A DNA stretch of 64,000 bases. Origin: an uncultured Roseibium sp. (GTDB lineage Bacteria > Pseudomonadota > Alphaproteobacteria > Rhizobiales > Stappiaceae). The stretch's first letter is position 1. The number at the start of each line of letters is the position of its first letter. This document shows positions 1 through 9,599 of the stretch, in pieces. Position numbers and translations under genes: made by a program. Below the pieces are notes generated by a model. That model had not been told where the DNA came from and did not search any database. It saw only the letters and a program-made list of their open reading frames with translations. The DNA is taken from positions 78,755 to 142,754 of the forward strand of contig NZ_CANMNP010000019.1 in assembly GCF_947499295.1 (NCBI RefSeq), written 5' to 3'.

Positions 1-2127
1 GAGCGCCCCATGATCTTTCCTGAAAATGATCGACCGGGCATCATGCTCGCGGAAGCCGGACGAACCTACCTGAACCGGTATGGCGTCAAGGTTGGGCACA
101 AGGTTCTGGTGGCGGCAGCTTGCGACACAGCCTGGCAAACCGCTTTCGATCTCGCTGACCATGGCGTTGAAGTTGCCGGCATCGTGGACTTGCGCGAAAC
201 CCCGCCTGAGAACCTGATGGCAATTGCCAAAGCGCGAGGAATTCGCGTCGAGGCGGGATGCATGGTAACCGGCACACTTGGCCGGAAACGGGTCAAGGCA
301 GCGTTGCTCGGGCGCATGATGACATCGGGAAATGTCGCCTCCGGAGGTCAGATTTCCTGTGACGCCTTGCTGATGTCCGGTGGCTGGACACCAACTGTCA
401 GTCTCTACTCACAGTCTCGCGGCAAGGTGGTCTGGGATTCAGACAAAGGTGCCTACATTCCAGGGGCTTCAGTTCAACGAGAGCGCTCAGCGGGTGCTTC
501 CAAGGGACTTTATGGCCTTCAAGAGGTTCTGGAAGACGGATATGCTGCCGGAGAAGAAGCTGCCAAGGCCGCCATTGGCAAATCCGCAAAGGTGTCTTAT
601 GCAACCGCCACCGGGGGTGAAGCCGGAACGGGTGGAACGCTCGGAGCGCTCCCTCACGATCGAAATGCGTCGCGCGTCAAGGCATTTGTCGACTATCAAA
701 ACGACGTTACGGCAAAGGACGTCAAGCTGGCCGTGCGTGAAGGCATGCAATCCATCGAACATATCAAACGCTACACGACAACCGGCATGGCGACCGACCA
801 GGGTCGTTTGTCCAACATGAATGCGTTGCAAATTGCGTCGGATTCGCTGGACCGCCCCGTAACTGATGTAGGTTTGACAACATTCCGCCTGCCATACACG
901 CCGACGACTTTCGGCCTCTTTGCAGGTGTTGCGCGCGGTGACTATTTCGATCCAGTTCGCAAGACACCGTCCCACGATTGGGTGGTTGAGAATGGCGGCG
1001 TTTTTGAAGATGTTGGCCAGTGGAAACGCACCTGGTACTTCCCCAAAAATGGTGAAGACATGCACGCAGCCGTCGCACGTGAATGCAAAACGGTTCGCGA
1101 AAGCGTTGGCCTCTTTGATGCATCAACCCTCGGCAAGATCGAGGTGGTCGGTCCGGATGCAGCCGAGTTCCTGGAGCGGTTGTATACCAATCCCTGGAAG
1201 AAACTGGCGCCGGGACGTTGCCGCTACGGTCTGTTGTTGAATGATGCCGGTTTCATTACAGATGACGGTGTCATTGGCCGTCTGGCGGAAGATCGTTTTC
1301 ACGTCACCACGACGACTGGCGGAGCGCCAAGCGTGTTTGCCACAATGGAAGACTATCTGCAGACAGAATGGCCGGAACTGGATGTGTGGATCACCTCCAC
1401 CACTGAGCAATACGCTGTTGCAGCTTTGCAAGGACCAAAAGCGCGCGACGTCCTGGCACCTTTTATGGAGGGTGTTGACCTTTCTGCGGATGCCCTGCCT
1501 CATATGAGCGTTAAAGAGGCAACATTCTGCGGCGTTCCTTGTCGTTTGTTCCGAATTTCATTCACTGGAGAACTCGGCTTTGAAATCAACGTTTCCCGGC
1601 GCCATGGCAAAATGATGTGGGAAACACTGGCCAAGGAAATTGAGAAATTTGGCGGCACGGCATACGGAACCGAAAGCATGCACGTTCTTCGTGCAGAAAA
1701 GGGCTATATTATCGTCGGTCAGGACACAGACGGTACCGTGACACCACAAGATGCCGGTATGAGCTGGGCAATCGGCAAGAAAAAAGCAGACTTCGTCGGC
1801 AAGCGCGGTCTTGATAGACCCGACCTTGTTGCTGACAATCGCAAGCAGTTTGTCGGCCTTTTGACCAAGGATCCCAAAGTTAAGCTCGAAGAAGGGGCTC
1901 AAATTACCACAGCCGAGAACCCGGCAATCGGGACACCGGCCGATGGTCACGTAACCTCCTCTTATTTCAGTCCAGCGCTCGACAGAAGCATTGCACTTGC
2001 GATTGTCAAAAACGGTCATGCCCTCGAAGGCAAAACCCTTTACGTGCCCATGCCAGACGGCAGCATACCGGTAGAAGTCACCGGACCGGTGTTCTATGAC
2101 AAGGAAGGAGCACGGCTCAATGTCTGA
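1..2127 (+). CDS. soxA: Sarcosine oxidase alpha subunit, 5' end outside window
   Basis: C-terminal ~708 residues of the large subunit of heterotetrameric sarcosine oxidase, which demethylates sarcosine to glycine and passes the C1 unit to tetrahydrofolate. The reading frame is open to base 1 (codons GAG CGC CCC precede the first ATG at 10), so the gene starts upstream; the usual length is about 1000 residues. Seen here: the tail of the pyridine-nucleotide/FAD fold (PENDRPGIMLAEA, then CDALLMSGGWTPT), followed from about residue 315 by a GcvT/aminomethyltransferase-like folate domain (TPSHDWVVENGG, LQGPKARDVL, TGELGFEINV) and its C-terminal barrel. The stop overlaps the soxG start by 8 bases. 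The family assignment is firm. Confidence 0.95.
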   Translation, partial: ERPMIFPENDRPGIMLAEAGRTYLNRYGVKVGHKVLVAAACDTAWQTAFDLADHGVEVAGIVDLRETPPENLMAIAKARGIRVEAGCMVTGTLGRKRVKAALLGRMMTSGNVASGGQISCDALLMSGGWTPTVSLYSQSRGKVVWDSDKGAYIPGASVQRERSAGASKGLYGLQEVLEDGYAAGEEAAKAAIGKSAKVSYATATGGEAGTGGTLGALPHDRNASRVKAFVDYQNDVTAKDVKLAVREGMQSIEHIKRYTTTGMATDQGRLSNMNALQIASDSLDRPVTDVGLTTFRLPYTPTTFGLFAGVARGDYFDPVRKTPSHDWVVENGGVFEDVGQWKRTWYFPKNGEDMHAAVARECKTVRESVGLFDASTLGKIEVVGPDAAEFLERLYTNPWKKLAPGRCRYGLLLNDAGFITDDGVIGRLAEDRFHVTTTTGGAPSVFATMEDYLQTEWPELDVWITSTTEQYAVAALQGPKARDVLAPFMEGVDLSADALPHMSVKEATFCGVPCRLFRISFTGELGFEINVSRRHGKMMWETLAKEIEKFGGTAYGTESMHVLRAEKGYIIVGQDTDGTVTPQDAGMSWAIGKKKADFVGKRGLDRPDLVADNRKQFVGLLTKDPKVKLEEGAQITTAENPAIGTPADGHVTSSYFSPALDRSIALAIVKNGHALEGKTLYVPMPDGSIPVEVTGPVFYDKEGARLNV

Positions 2128-2695
2128 CCTAATGGCAAGCGACCTCATCACGCCGGACGCCGGAGAACCTCCCCTGCTCAGCATCAATGAGGTTTCGATT
2201 CTCAAGGCGGCCCCGCTCACGCGGTTATCGCTCCGCTTGCGGGAAGCATCGCTAAAGGCCGCTGGATCTGCCTTTGGTGTTGACCTGCCGGTCCTGCCTT
2301 TGAGTTCTGCTACCGCGGACAAACGCGCAGCCCTTTGGATGGGCCCTGATGAATGGACGCTATTCGCACCGGAGAACACTTCTCAGTCTGTAGTTTCCGA
2401 TATTGAAGGGAAACTCGGGGCCGAACCTCACTCGCTCGTTGATGTCTCAGAACGTTCCGAGGCAATTATCGTGAGTGGACAAAGGGCAGCCTGGTTGCTG
2501 AACACGGGGATTTTCGTCGATTTTTCGATTGATACGTTTCCCGTCGGGACCGTATCAAGGACGATATTTCACAAGTCTCCGGTGATGGTATGGCGCATAG
2601 GTGACGAAGCCTTTGTCGTTGAAGCCTGGGTGTCGTTCATGGACTATGTGTCCGGACTGCTTGTGCAATCAGCCTCAGAATTGAGTGCAGCCTGA
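2120..2695 (+). CDS. soxG: Sarcosine oxidase gamma subunit
   Basis: 191-residue small subunit of heterotetrameric sarcosine oxidase. The ATG at 2120 lies inside the last codons of soxA (8-base overlap), and AAGGAAGGAG at 2101-2110 is an ideal ribosome site nine bases upstream. A start at 2096 is open in the same frame but has no comparable signal. The protein has SoxG hallmarks: LWMGPDEWTLFAP, SLVDVSERSEAI and FPVGTVSRTIF. It is related to the GcvT fold and structural rather than catalytic. Translational coupling with soxA is likely. No good terminator follows: a 6-bp hairpin at 2725-2742 lacks a T run. Confidence 0.93.
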   Translation: MSDLMASDLITPDAGEPPLLSINEVSILKAAPLTRLSLRLREASLKAAGSAFGVDLPVLPLSSATADKRAALWMGPDEWTLFAPENTSQSVVSDIEGKLGAEPHSLVDVSERSEAIIVSGQRAAWLLNTGIFVDFSIDTFPVGTVSRTIFHKSPVMVWRIGDEAFVVEAWVSFMDYVSGLLVQSASELSAA

Positions 2696-2814
2696 ACAAA
2701 CTTCCGGCAATGAAGACCCTGTATTCGCGGTTCCCCCCGCGAGAACAGACCAATTTAACTGAATTCCTTGCCCAACCACTTGCAAAATAGAGCAAAACCC
2801 AGCCAATTGCTGGG

Positions 2815-3552
2815 ATGCTGAAAATCGGTTCCTACAACATACAAAAAGCAATTGGCGTGGATGCGCGGCGAAGACCGGACCGGACGCTGAAAGTTATCCG
2901 AGAACTGGATTGCGATATTCTAGCGCTTCAAGAAGCCGATAAACGCTTCGGACCAAGAGAGAGCACCTTGGACAGAAGCAGCATTGTTGCGGAAACCGAT
3001 TATCGTCCAGTTCCATTCGGAACCAGTGAGAAGAGCCTTGGCTGGCACGGGAACGCACTCCTCGTTCGCAACAACATAAGTGTCTTGAGCTATCAAAGGA
3101 TTGATCTGCCGAAACTTGAACCGCGAGGCGCGGTCACTGCCGACCTGATGGTCGCTGGCAAGAAATTCCGGATTGCGGCGATGCATCTCAGTCTTGTCGG
3201 GCATTTCCGGAAAAAACAGATTACGTCGCTCATGCATCAGCTGCACGAGCATTTGGACTACCTGCCCACGGTACTGATCGGTGATCTGAACGAATGGCGT
3301 GATACTGCCGGAAGCATCAAGTTATTCGAGAAACACTACGAAGTAACGACCCCTGGACGAAGCTTCCCCAGTCCAATGCCCGTCGGCAGCCTGGATCGGA
3401 TCATCACGAGCCCGGAATTCACAGTTACACAAGCAGGTGTTCACAAATCCAAGACAGCCCGTGTTGCATCCGACCACTTGCCTGTTTGGGCCAATCTCAC
3501 CCTGGAACCCGCTGCTCACCTTGCAAAAGGTGTTGAGGCCACCTCGGAGTGA
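2815..3552 (+). CDS. Endonuclease/exonuclease/phosphatase family hydrolase
   Basis: 245-residue single-domain member of the EEP (DNase I-like, Mg-dependent phosphodiesterase) superfamily. The fold's signature residues appear in order: SYNIQ near residue 6 (Asn), ILALQEAD (metal-binding Glu), HLSLVGHF (His), GDLNEW (Asp/Asn), SLDRI and SDHLPVWANL near the C-terminus. There is no signal peptide or membrane segment, so it is probably cytosolic. Proteins of this type act on nucleic acids, inositol phosphates or phospholipids, and the sequence does not say which. The ATG at 2815 has a weak ribosome site. It ends 17 bases before the convergent phosphate transporter gene. Confidence 0.85.
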   Translation: MLKIGSYNIQKAIGVDARRRPDRTLKVIRELDCDILALQEADKRFGPRESTLDRSSIVAETDYRPVPFGTSEKSLGWHGNALLVRNNISVLSYQRIDLPKLEPRGAVTADLMVAGKKFRIAAMHLSLVGHFRKKQITSLMHQLHEHLDYLPTVLIGDLNEWRDTAGSIKLFEKHYEVTTPGRSFPSPMPVGSLDRIITSPEFTVTQAGVHKSKTARVASDHLPVWANLTLEPAAHLAKGVEATSE

Positions 3553-3569
3553 ATTGTCTTCTCAGCACA

Positions 3570-5090
3570 TCAAGAAATAATCATCTTGAGAAATCCAAAA
3601 AGAGCCGCTGCCAACATCGCGGCCGCTGGGACAGTCACGGTCCAGGCTGCAACAATCGTCATCAGATTCGCACGACGGACCAAAAGGCGGCGCTGACGCT
3701 CTTCCCTGTTTTGCAGCTGTTTTCTCGGTTTCATAATGCCATCATCGGCGACATAGCGGTTTCGATACCATTCCCGGTAAAACCCAACACCAAATACAGC
3801 GCCAACTGCTATATGGGTGGAAGACACCGGTAGACCGAACGCGGACGCGGCCAAAACGGTCGCTGCAGTTGCCAGAGTTACACAAAAGGCCCTGATCGGG
3901 CTGAGTTTTGTGATCTTTTTTCCGACAACCGTAATCAGCCTTCGTCCAAACAAAAGCAGACCCGCCGAAATACCGAATGCGCCTACTGCACTCACCCAAA
4001 TCGGGATTACAGGGTTCAGGGTTCCCATGAACCAGAAGCTCAAATCAGTGAACTCCTTTGATTGGCTGAGAACGATCGCGGCAAGCGGACCGATTGCATT
4101 TGCTACGTCATTGGCGCCATGAGCAAAGGACAAGAGCGCTGCGGTCACCATCAACGGAATTGCAAAAAGACCCTTCAGGGCGCTGGCACCGCTATGGGCA
4201 AATGCCTCCATGCTTTCCGTTTGTGTAAAAACAACGGCCTTGTAGATGCGCCAGACAAGTATTCCGGTGGACGCCGGAAGAAGGATCGTGAGCCACACAG
4301 GCAAATCGACCAATCGGCCGGACACTTTGAGCGTCAAATACGCACAAAACGTTGCTCCCATGGCACCAAGCAGCAGCGGCAACCAAAACCTTGCCGCTTC
4401 TATCCGGTTCTTGGAATAGACCACTCGCGCATTGATGAATGCCATCAGTCCGGCACCAATCAGCCCGCCCAGAACCGGCGAGAAAATCCAGGTGACCGCA
4501 ATCGTCGAAATCGTGGTCCAGTTGATCGCCGAAAATCCACTGGCGGCAATGCCCGCACCAACAATGCTTCCGATAATTGAGTGAGTTGTCGACACGGGTG
4601 CTCCGATCAACGTTGCAAAATTGATCCACAACGCGGCGGCGGCCATGGCAGTCAACATTGCTTTCATAAAGTCGAAGTTGTCCGTGACGTCGTTCGGACT
4701 GAGTATTTCGCTCGAAACAGTCGACATGACTTCGTTACCGGCAAGCAAGGCCCCTGCACTTTCACAAATCGCGGCGATGATCAATGCACTCGTCAAGCTT
4801 ACGACGCGCGCACCAACAGCTGGGCCGACATTGTTGGCAACGTCATTCGCACCGATGTTCAAAGCCATGTAGCCGCCAATTGCACTTGCGGCGACGAGGA
4901 TAAAAACATCGGAATAGGTTGCGGAAATGACTTGTGTACCAGCCACGGCTGCGCAGAGAGCCACGAATACTATCGCCAGCCCTGGACCGCTTAGCCGGCG
5001 CCCCATGGCTTCAGCTGCATCTCCGACGAATCCCAATCTGTCGAGATCCTTGTCGAGTGCTTTCTGTCTGGCGTCCTTGCGTGTCAGCAA
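3570..5090 (-). CDS. pit: PiT-family inorganic phosphate transporter
   Basis: 506-residue integral membrane protein of the PiT family (phosphate coupled to H+ or Na+). Two copies of the family signature are present, GANDVANNVGPAVGA near residue 80 and GANDVANAIGPLAAI in the second half, with paired VSTTHSIIG and VSSTHIAVGA motifs. About 10-12 hydrophobic helices are visible, with a charged stretch (KPRKQLQNREERQRR) before the last helix. The frame opens just after a TAA with TTG at 5090. AGGA about nine bases upstream makes TTG a believable start, and the next in-frame ATG would cost 28 residues. A Nudix gene lies 148 bases upstream on the same strand. No Pho box was recognised. Confidence 0.93.
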   Translation of the reverse strand: MLTRKDARQKALDKDLDRLGFVGDAAEAMGRRLSGPGLAIVFVALCAAVAGTQVISATYSDVFILVAASAIGGYMALNIGANDVANNVGPAVGARVVSLTSALIIAAICESAGALLAGNEVMSTVSSEILSPNDVTDNFDFMKAMLTAMAAAALWINFATLIGAPVSTTHSIIGSIVGAGIAASGFSAINWTTISTIAVTWIFSPVLGGLIGAGLMAFINARVVYSKNRIEAARFWLPLLLGAMGATFCAYLTLKVSGRLVDLPVWLTILLPASTGILVWRIYKAVVFTQTESMEAFAHSGASALKGLFAIPLMVTAALLSFAHGANDVANAIGPLAAIVLSQSKEFTDLSFWFMGTLNPVIPIWVSAVGAFGISAGLLLFGRRLITVVGKKITKLSPIRAFCVTLATAATVLAASAFGLPVSSTHIAVGAVFGVGFYREWYRNRYVADDGIMKPRKQLQNREERQRRLLVRRANLMTIVAAWTVTVPAAAMLAAALFGFLKMIIS

Positions 5091-5238
5091 TTAGTGCAAT
5101 CCTGATGCGCCGATGTGCGCTCATAGCGCGCGAGACGGCAACGTTTATCGAGTGGCCAGTCTTCAGCCGTATTACCAATGACCCGCATTTTCAGACCAAA
5201 CTGCAGCTATACCTGAAACAATTTGTCTGATGTCAGGA

Positions 5239-5730
5239 TCAGGAAATTTCGGATCTGTGACGACGCAGAAAACGCCGCAACGAAGCTTCATCAGCCAGTT
5301 TCATGGCCTCAGAAACCGGTGACCAGACACATTTTCTTTGTCCGATTTCAGGAAAATCCTTTAGCTGTTTTTCGAATCGCACTTTGAAAACCAACACCTT
5401 GGTTCGAATTTTCAAACCGCTTGCCAAGCCTTTGAACGAGCGAAAACTCCCCAATGGTCTTGTTTCAGCCAAACCCATGACACCCGCTTCTTCATAAGCT
5501 TCAATGCTAGCGGTTTCACTGGCGGATTTGTCGGTTTCCGGCCAACCTTTAGGCAAGATCATGCGCCCGGTATCTCTGGTGGACACCAGCAGAATTTCAG
5601 GTTCACTTTCTCCTGGTCGGACGCACAGCGCAGCAATCTGCAGACGGGCTGGTTTGAAAAACAAACCTGCCAGACCCTGCAGCCAGGACGAATCCTGAGT
5701 CGAAATTGCTTTGGCGTCCGCCATCTCCAT
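5239..5730 (-). CDS. Nudix hydrolase (diphosphoinositol-polyphosphate-hydrolase-like)
   Basis: 163-residue Nudix protein. The Nudix box lies at about residues 62-84 (GWPETDKSA...IEAYEEAGV). The EExG core is intact, but the usual Arg of the REXXEE motif is Ile. The preceding MILPKGWPE and following LGSFRSFKGL resemble the DIPP/Ap4A subgroup, which cleaves inositol pyrophosphates or dinucleoside polyphosphates. That substrate is inferred. A second ATG lies two codons downstream of the first, and either could be used. The gene is upstream of, and co-directional with, the phosphate transporter, so a link to phosphate metabolism is possible but unproven. Confidence 0.85.
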   Translation of the reverse strand: MEMADAKAISTQDSSWLQGLAGLFFKPARLQIAALCVRPGESEPEILLVSTRDTGRMILPKGWPETDKSASETASIEAYEEAGVMGLAETRPLGSFRSFKGLASGLKIRTKVLVFKVRFEKQLKDFPEIGQRKCVWSPVSEAMKLADEASLRRFLRRHRSEIS

Positions 5731-5839
5731 ACCTAATCGTTTGATTGCGCGCTATATAGAGATTTCCGCTGCGTCCGTCCAGAAAAAAGTGCACTTGGTG
5801 CGCATGATCCTGGGGATTAAAATTACAGCCGCCGCTTTG

Positions 5840-6727
5840 TCAGGTGACTGTCTTAATATGGTCTGCCGTCCAGTTTCCCGGCCAGACTTCCGCATTCCCA
5901 GACCTGAGACTGCGAAGCTGCTTAAGCGGAGCATTTACGATCAGGAAGGGCTCGCTTTTATCCATGCCGTCAGTCGCCGGAGTTTCTGCACCTATTCCTG
6001 TAAATCCAAACTCTTCTTCGCAGGGCAAATAAAGCGCAGCCCCTGAGACATTGGTCTCGTTTTGCGTTGTCCCCTCTGATCGCCCAACTGTGCCGCAAGC
6101 TGCGACCGCGCACATCAATTCCACCGCTCTCGCCCTGGCGCACCCAAAGACTCGATGATAGCCGGACAGTTTTTCAGTCATGGAAGGAACAAGGATCAAA
6201 TCCGGATTGTGCTTTGCAAGCAAGCAGCTTAGCGCCGGCATTTCCACGTCCAAACAGATCAAAACCGCAACCCTTGCACCTTTAATCTCAAAAATCTTGA
6301 GATCGCTGCCCGGAACCAGATGCCAGGTATCCGGGCTCTGCTCAAATGGTGTCAGACTCAATTTGTCCTGGTGACGCACCCTTGCATCGGGCGATAGCAA
6401 GAATGCGGTGTTTGTCAGGCCGAGCCTTGTTTCGGACGGCATGCTCCCGGCAAGAAGCGAAAGATCATACTTCTTGGAAAGCGCGGACAAGTGAGGTAGC
6501 AACTGGCGGCCAATCGATGCAAGAAATGCCATTTCCTCTCTTGGCTCCAACCCGTCAGGCTTGAAGGCAAGACAGCACTCAATGGCATATTCGGGCATCA
6601 CCAGAAGATCTGCACCGGCATTCGCCGCACGCGCCATACCCTCTTCGATCATTGAAGAGAATTCTTCAACAGACCCAGGTGCACGGCTCAGATTGAAAGA
6701 CCACAGCGCGATAGAAAAATCTGTCAT
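5840..6727 (-). CDS. Carbon-nitrogen hydrolase (nitrilase superfamily)
   Basis: 295-residue nitrilase-superfamily amidase. The catalytic triad is complete from the ATG at 6727: Glu46 (VMPEYAIE), Lys122 (HQDKLSLTPFE) and Cys158 (VLICLDVEMP). Such enzymes cleave amides or nitriles or transfer acyl groups through a cysteine thioester. No feature identifies the substrate. The frame extends to a TTG at 6736, but the ATG three codons in is the better choice. No signal peptide is visible, so it is probably cytosolic. It stands alone between the Nudix gene and a tiny membrane-protein gene. Confidence 0.86.
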   Translation of the reverse strand: MTDFSIALWSFNLSRAPGSVEEFSSMIEEGMARAANAGADLLVMPEYAIECCLAFKPDGLEPREEMAFLASIGRQLLPHLSALSKKYDLSLLAGSMPSETRLGLTNTAFLLSPDARVRHQDKLSLTPFEQSPDTWHLVPGSDLKIFEIKGARVAVLICLDVEMPALSCLLAKHNPDLILVPSMTEKLSGYHRVFGCARARAVELMCAVAACGTVGRSEGTTQNETNVSGAALYLPCEEEFGFTGIGAETPATDGMDKSEPFLIVNAPLKQLRSLRSGNAEVWPGNWTADHIKTVT

Positions 6728-6810
6728 GGCACCCAAAAAAAAGATTGCCGAAAACCGTATTTAGTAATCCAGGCGCAATTGTATCAGGTCGGACGCAGGG
6801 ATTGATTGGT

Positions 6811-7002
6811 TTAATCCAAAAACAATCCAATGAAGGCAGCCAGGAAAACAAGAAAACCTGTCCCGATCATTACCCCTTTGGGTTCCTTCGGCAGTGCTTT
6901 GAGTTTGGCCGATCGTCTCACTTCGCGTATCCCTTTCAGGGCGCGGGTCGTACGCTGGTCAATTTCCGCAAAATACGGCGATAGCTCATTCTGAGCGCGC
7001 AT
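6811..7002 (-). CDS. Small membrane protein, 63 aa, function unknown
   Basis: Short gene supported by an excellent ribosome site: GAGGA six or seven bases before the ATG at 7002. The first 42 residues are polar and positively charged (TRALKGIREVRRSAKLKALPK). The last ~20 form one hydrophobic helix (GTGFLVFLAAFIGLFLD). This predicts a tail-anchored inner-membrane protein with a basic cytoplasmic part. I recognise no family. It is preceded by an AT-rich stretch shared with the divergent LysE-type gene. Confidence 0.7.
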   Translation of the reverse strand: MRAQNELSPYFAEIDQRTTRALKGIREVRRSAKLKALPKEPKGVMIGTGFLVFLAAFIGLFLD

Positions 7003-7142
7003 GCCTGATCCTCACGATTCCTTCGTGAGCACAACCATAAGACAGCGACGTTAGAGCTTGGTTAATGTGGCATTACCGCCACCTGTGGCGAACACAAAAA
7101 GACCTGCTAGGATCCAGGCATCTCACGCAAGGACAAACAAAC

Positions 7143-7769
7143 ATGATCGAACCCACCATATTGCTGACATACGTGATCATCGTTCTAGGATTTGTTTTCA
7201 TACCGGGTCCTGCCACACTGCTTACCGTTACCCGGGCAACAACATCGGGTGCGAAAGCCGGGATTGCGACAGGAGCAGGAATAGCGGTCGGTGATGTGAT
7301 CCACACACTTTTGGCTGTTCTCGGCCTGTCGGCGATCATCGCAACATCTGCGGTTCTCTTCAACGTAATCAAGTATCTTGGTGCCGCCTACCTGATCTAC
7401 TTGGGCGTTAAGGCGCTCATGGCACGATCCAACAATCTAACCGACATTAAGATACCTGTAGTAACGCCCGGCACTGCATTTAGACAAGCTGTCTACGCGG
7501 AGTTGCTCAATCCGAAGACAGCATTGTTTTTCCTTTCGTTTCTGCCTCAGTTTGTGCAACCCGAAAACGGAATGGTCTTTCTACAACTGATCATTCTTGG
7601 TCTCATTTTCGTTGCGTTTGGCCTGATCAGCACAGTCGTTTTTGCGGTTAGTGCCGGTGTTCTTGGAGACTATCTGAAAAAGAACCCGGCCGTTGTGAAA
7701 TGGCAGAACAAGGTGGTCGGATTGATATTCGTCTCGATGGGGTTTCGCCTGGCGCTTCAGGAGAAATAG
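7143..7769 (+). CDS. LysE-family amino acid exporter
   Basis: 208-residue membrane protein of the LysE/RhtB translocator family, which exports amino acids or derivatives. Family marks: GFVFIPGPATLL in the first helix, then GAKAGIATGAGIAVGDVIHTLLAV, KYLGAAYLIYLGVKAL and ELLNPKTALFFLSFLPQFV. Six hydrophobic segments are visible. The ATG at 7143 follows AAGGA about ten bases upstream. The open frame upstream (from 7065) reads unlike the family and is not used. The stop is one base from the stop of convergent recJ. Confidence 0.92.
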   Translation: MIEPTILLTYVIIVLGFVFIPGPATLLTVTRATTSGAKAGIATGAGIAVGDVIHTLLAVLGLSAIIATSAVLFNVIKYLGAAYLIYLGVKALMARSNNLTDIKIPVVTPGTAFRQAVYAELLNPKTALFFLSFLPQFVQPENGMVFLQLIILGLIFVAFGLISTVVFAVSAGVLGDYLKKNPAVVKWQNKVVGLIFVSMGFRLALQEK

Positions 7770-7770
7770 A

Positions 7771-9588
7771 TCAAACGCGGGTCTTCTGCGGATCGGCCAC
7801 GTCCAAGATACGAAGTTGAACCTTGGGTGTGCCTTGCCATGTATCGATTGAGAGCGAGCCGGCGACATGCAAGTTTCGGCCTCGATTTTCAAGCAACATA
7901 CGACCGTGCGGCTTGTCTTCTGCCTTGAAACAAATGGCTTTCAACGCGGTCCCGTCACCTGAGGCAAGCGTCGCGCGTACGTGACCATTGCCAACAACGT
8001 CAGCAAAAGAAACCCGGTGTGCCGGAAACGCGAATACCGGCTCTGAATGTCCAGCGCCGTATGGGCCGGCCCGCTCGAGAAGTTCCAGCAGGTCGAGCGT
8101 TGCACCGGTCGCGGTCAAAGCCGCATCGACCTTCAAACTGCGATGCGCTGTTGCAGCCTCAACGTCCGATTTCAATTCGTCATTGAAGAATGCTTCCAAC
8201 TCGGCCGCATTCTCACGACGGACCGTCAATCCGGCAGCCATGGCGTGCCCGCCTCCCTTTTCAAGCAACCCGTCTTCAACGGCCTTGCGGACGGTTTTGC
8301 CCAAATCAACGCCCGGTATCGAGCGGCCGGAGCCCGTTCCTTTGCCAGTCTCGTCATAGGCAACAGCAAAGGCTGGACGTCGGTGACTTTCTTTCAGGCG
8401 CGATGCAATCAGGCCAACGATACCAGGATGCCAGTCTTCAGAACCGGTCAGGAGAACCGCCGGGTCGCGTTCTTCCATCGCCAAAACGGCCTCCGCTCCG
8501 GCCTGTTCCAGCATTACCGCTTCCATCGCCTGTCGTTCCGTATTGAGCTGATCGAGCCGTTCAGCAATCGCACGAGCTTCCATTGGATCTTCGGTTGTCA
8601 ATAACCTCGCCCCAAGCGCGGCATCGCCGATGCGTCCGCCGGCATTGATGCGTGGACCAATCAAAAAACCCAGGTGATATGGAGCGGGTTTGCCGCTGAC
8701 GCGTGCGGTATCCGACAGAGCAGTCAAACCGTAGTTGCGCCTTTGATGCATCACAGCCAACCCGCGTGTGACATAGGCACGGTTCAAGCCAACGAGCGGC
8801 ACCACGTCACACACCGTGCCAAGCGCAACAAGATCCAACAATGCCATGAGGTCAGGCTCTTTGCGCCCCTGAAAGGCACCGCGCTGTCTCATCTCCCTAT
8901 TCAGGCCAACCAGAAAAAGAAACGTTACGCCAACAGCTGCAAGATGTCCTTGATTTGACAGGTCATCCTGTCGATTGGGATTAACTAGCGCAGCCACGGG
9001 CGGCAACGTCTCACCGACCTGGTGGTGATCGATCACAACAACATCAAGGTCGAGATTTTCCGCAGTTTCAAAAGCTTCGAACGACGTGCTGCCGCAATCT
9101 AGCGTGACCAGCAGTTCGGCCCCATCTGCGCGCAGCGCCTCAATGGCAGGCCCATTCGGTCCATACCCTTCAATAATCCGGTCGGGAATATGAATGACGG
9201 GTTCGAGGCCAAGCCACTGCAGATATTTTGCGAACACTGCAGACGAAGTCGCACCGTCAACATCATAGTCGCCAAATATCGCTATTTTCTTGCCTGCGCT
9301 CACCGCATCGGCAACTCTGTGCACGGCAGCGTCAAGATCAACCAGCGTCGACGGGTCTGGCATCAGTGTTTTGAGCGAAGGTTCGAGAAACTGGCTCGCG
9401 TCTGCCGGCTCGACGTCCCTCGCCGCCATCACTCTTGCCAAAACATCGGGCAATCCATGCAGCTGGGATATGGCCATGGCGGAACGGGCCTGGGCAGAAC
9501 TTAGCCGTTCCCGCCAGGCGTTGTCATTTGCGGATTTGGCGACCCCAAGTACAAGCCGCCGTTCCTCATCTCCGGTCAACCCGATCAT
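7771..9588 (-). CDS. recJ: Single-stranded-DNA-specific 5'-3' exonuclease RecJ
   Basis: 605-residue RecJ, acting in recombinational and mismatch repair. DHH phosphoesterase motifs are intact: IFGDYDVDGATSS near residue 105 and VVVIDHHQVGE near residue 185. The DHHA1 part shows GPRINAGGRIGDA and GKGTGSGRSIPGVDLG followed by EKGGGHAMAAG, and an OB-like C-terminal region follows. Length fits the family. It is the last gene of a minus-strand run, 11 bases after glpX, and its final codon abuts the convergent exporter gene, leaving no room for a separate terminator. Confidence 0.97.
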   Translation of the reverse strand: MIGLTGDEERRLVLGVAKSANDNAWRERLSSAQARSAMAISQLHGLPDVLARVMAARDVEPADASQFLEPSLKTLMPDPSTLVDLDAAVHRVADAVSAGKKIAIFGDYDVDGATSSAVFAKYLQWLGLEPVIHIPDRIIEGYGPNGPAIEALRADGAELLVTLDCGSTSFEAFETAENLDLDVVVIDHHQVGETLPPVAALVNPNRQDDLSNQGHLAAVGVTFLFLVGLNREMRQRGAFQGRKEPDLMALLDLVALGTVCDVVPLVGLNRAYVTRGLAVMHQRRNYGLTALSDTARVSGKPAPYHLGFLIGPRINAGGRIGDAALGARLLTTEDPMEARAIAERLDQLNTERQAMEAVMLEQAGAEAVLAMEERDPAVLLTGSEDWHPGIVGLIASRLKESHRRPAFAVAYDETGKGTGSGRSIPGVDLGKTVRKAVEDGLLEKGGGHAMAAGLTVRRENAAELEAFFNDELKSDVEAATAHRSLKVDAALTATGATLDLLELLERAGPYGAGHSEPVFAFPAHRVSFADVVGNGHVRATLASGDGTALKAICFKAEDKPHGRMLLENRGRNLHVAGSLSIDTWQGTPKVQLRILDVADPQKTRV

Positions 9589-9599
9589 TCAGTCCCGGC

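Noticed and set aside
2725..2742. Hairpin TCGCGG/CCGCGA after soxG
   Set aside because: Six base pairs and no T run; not a convincing terminator.
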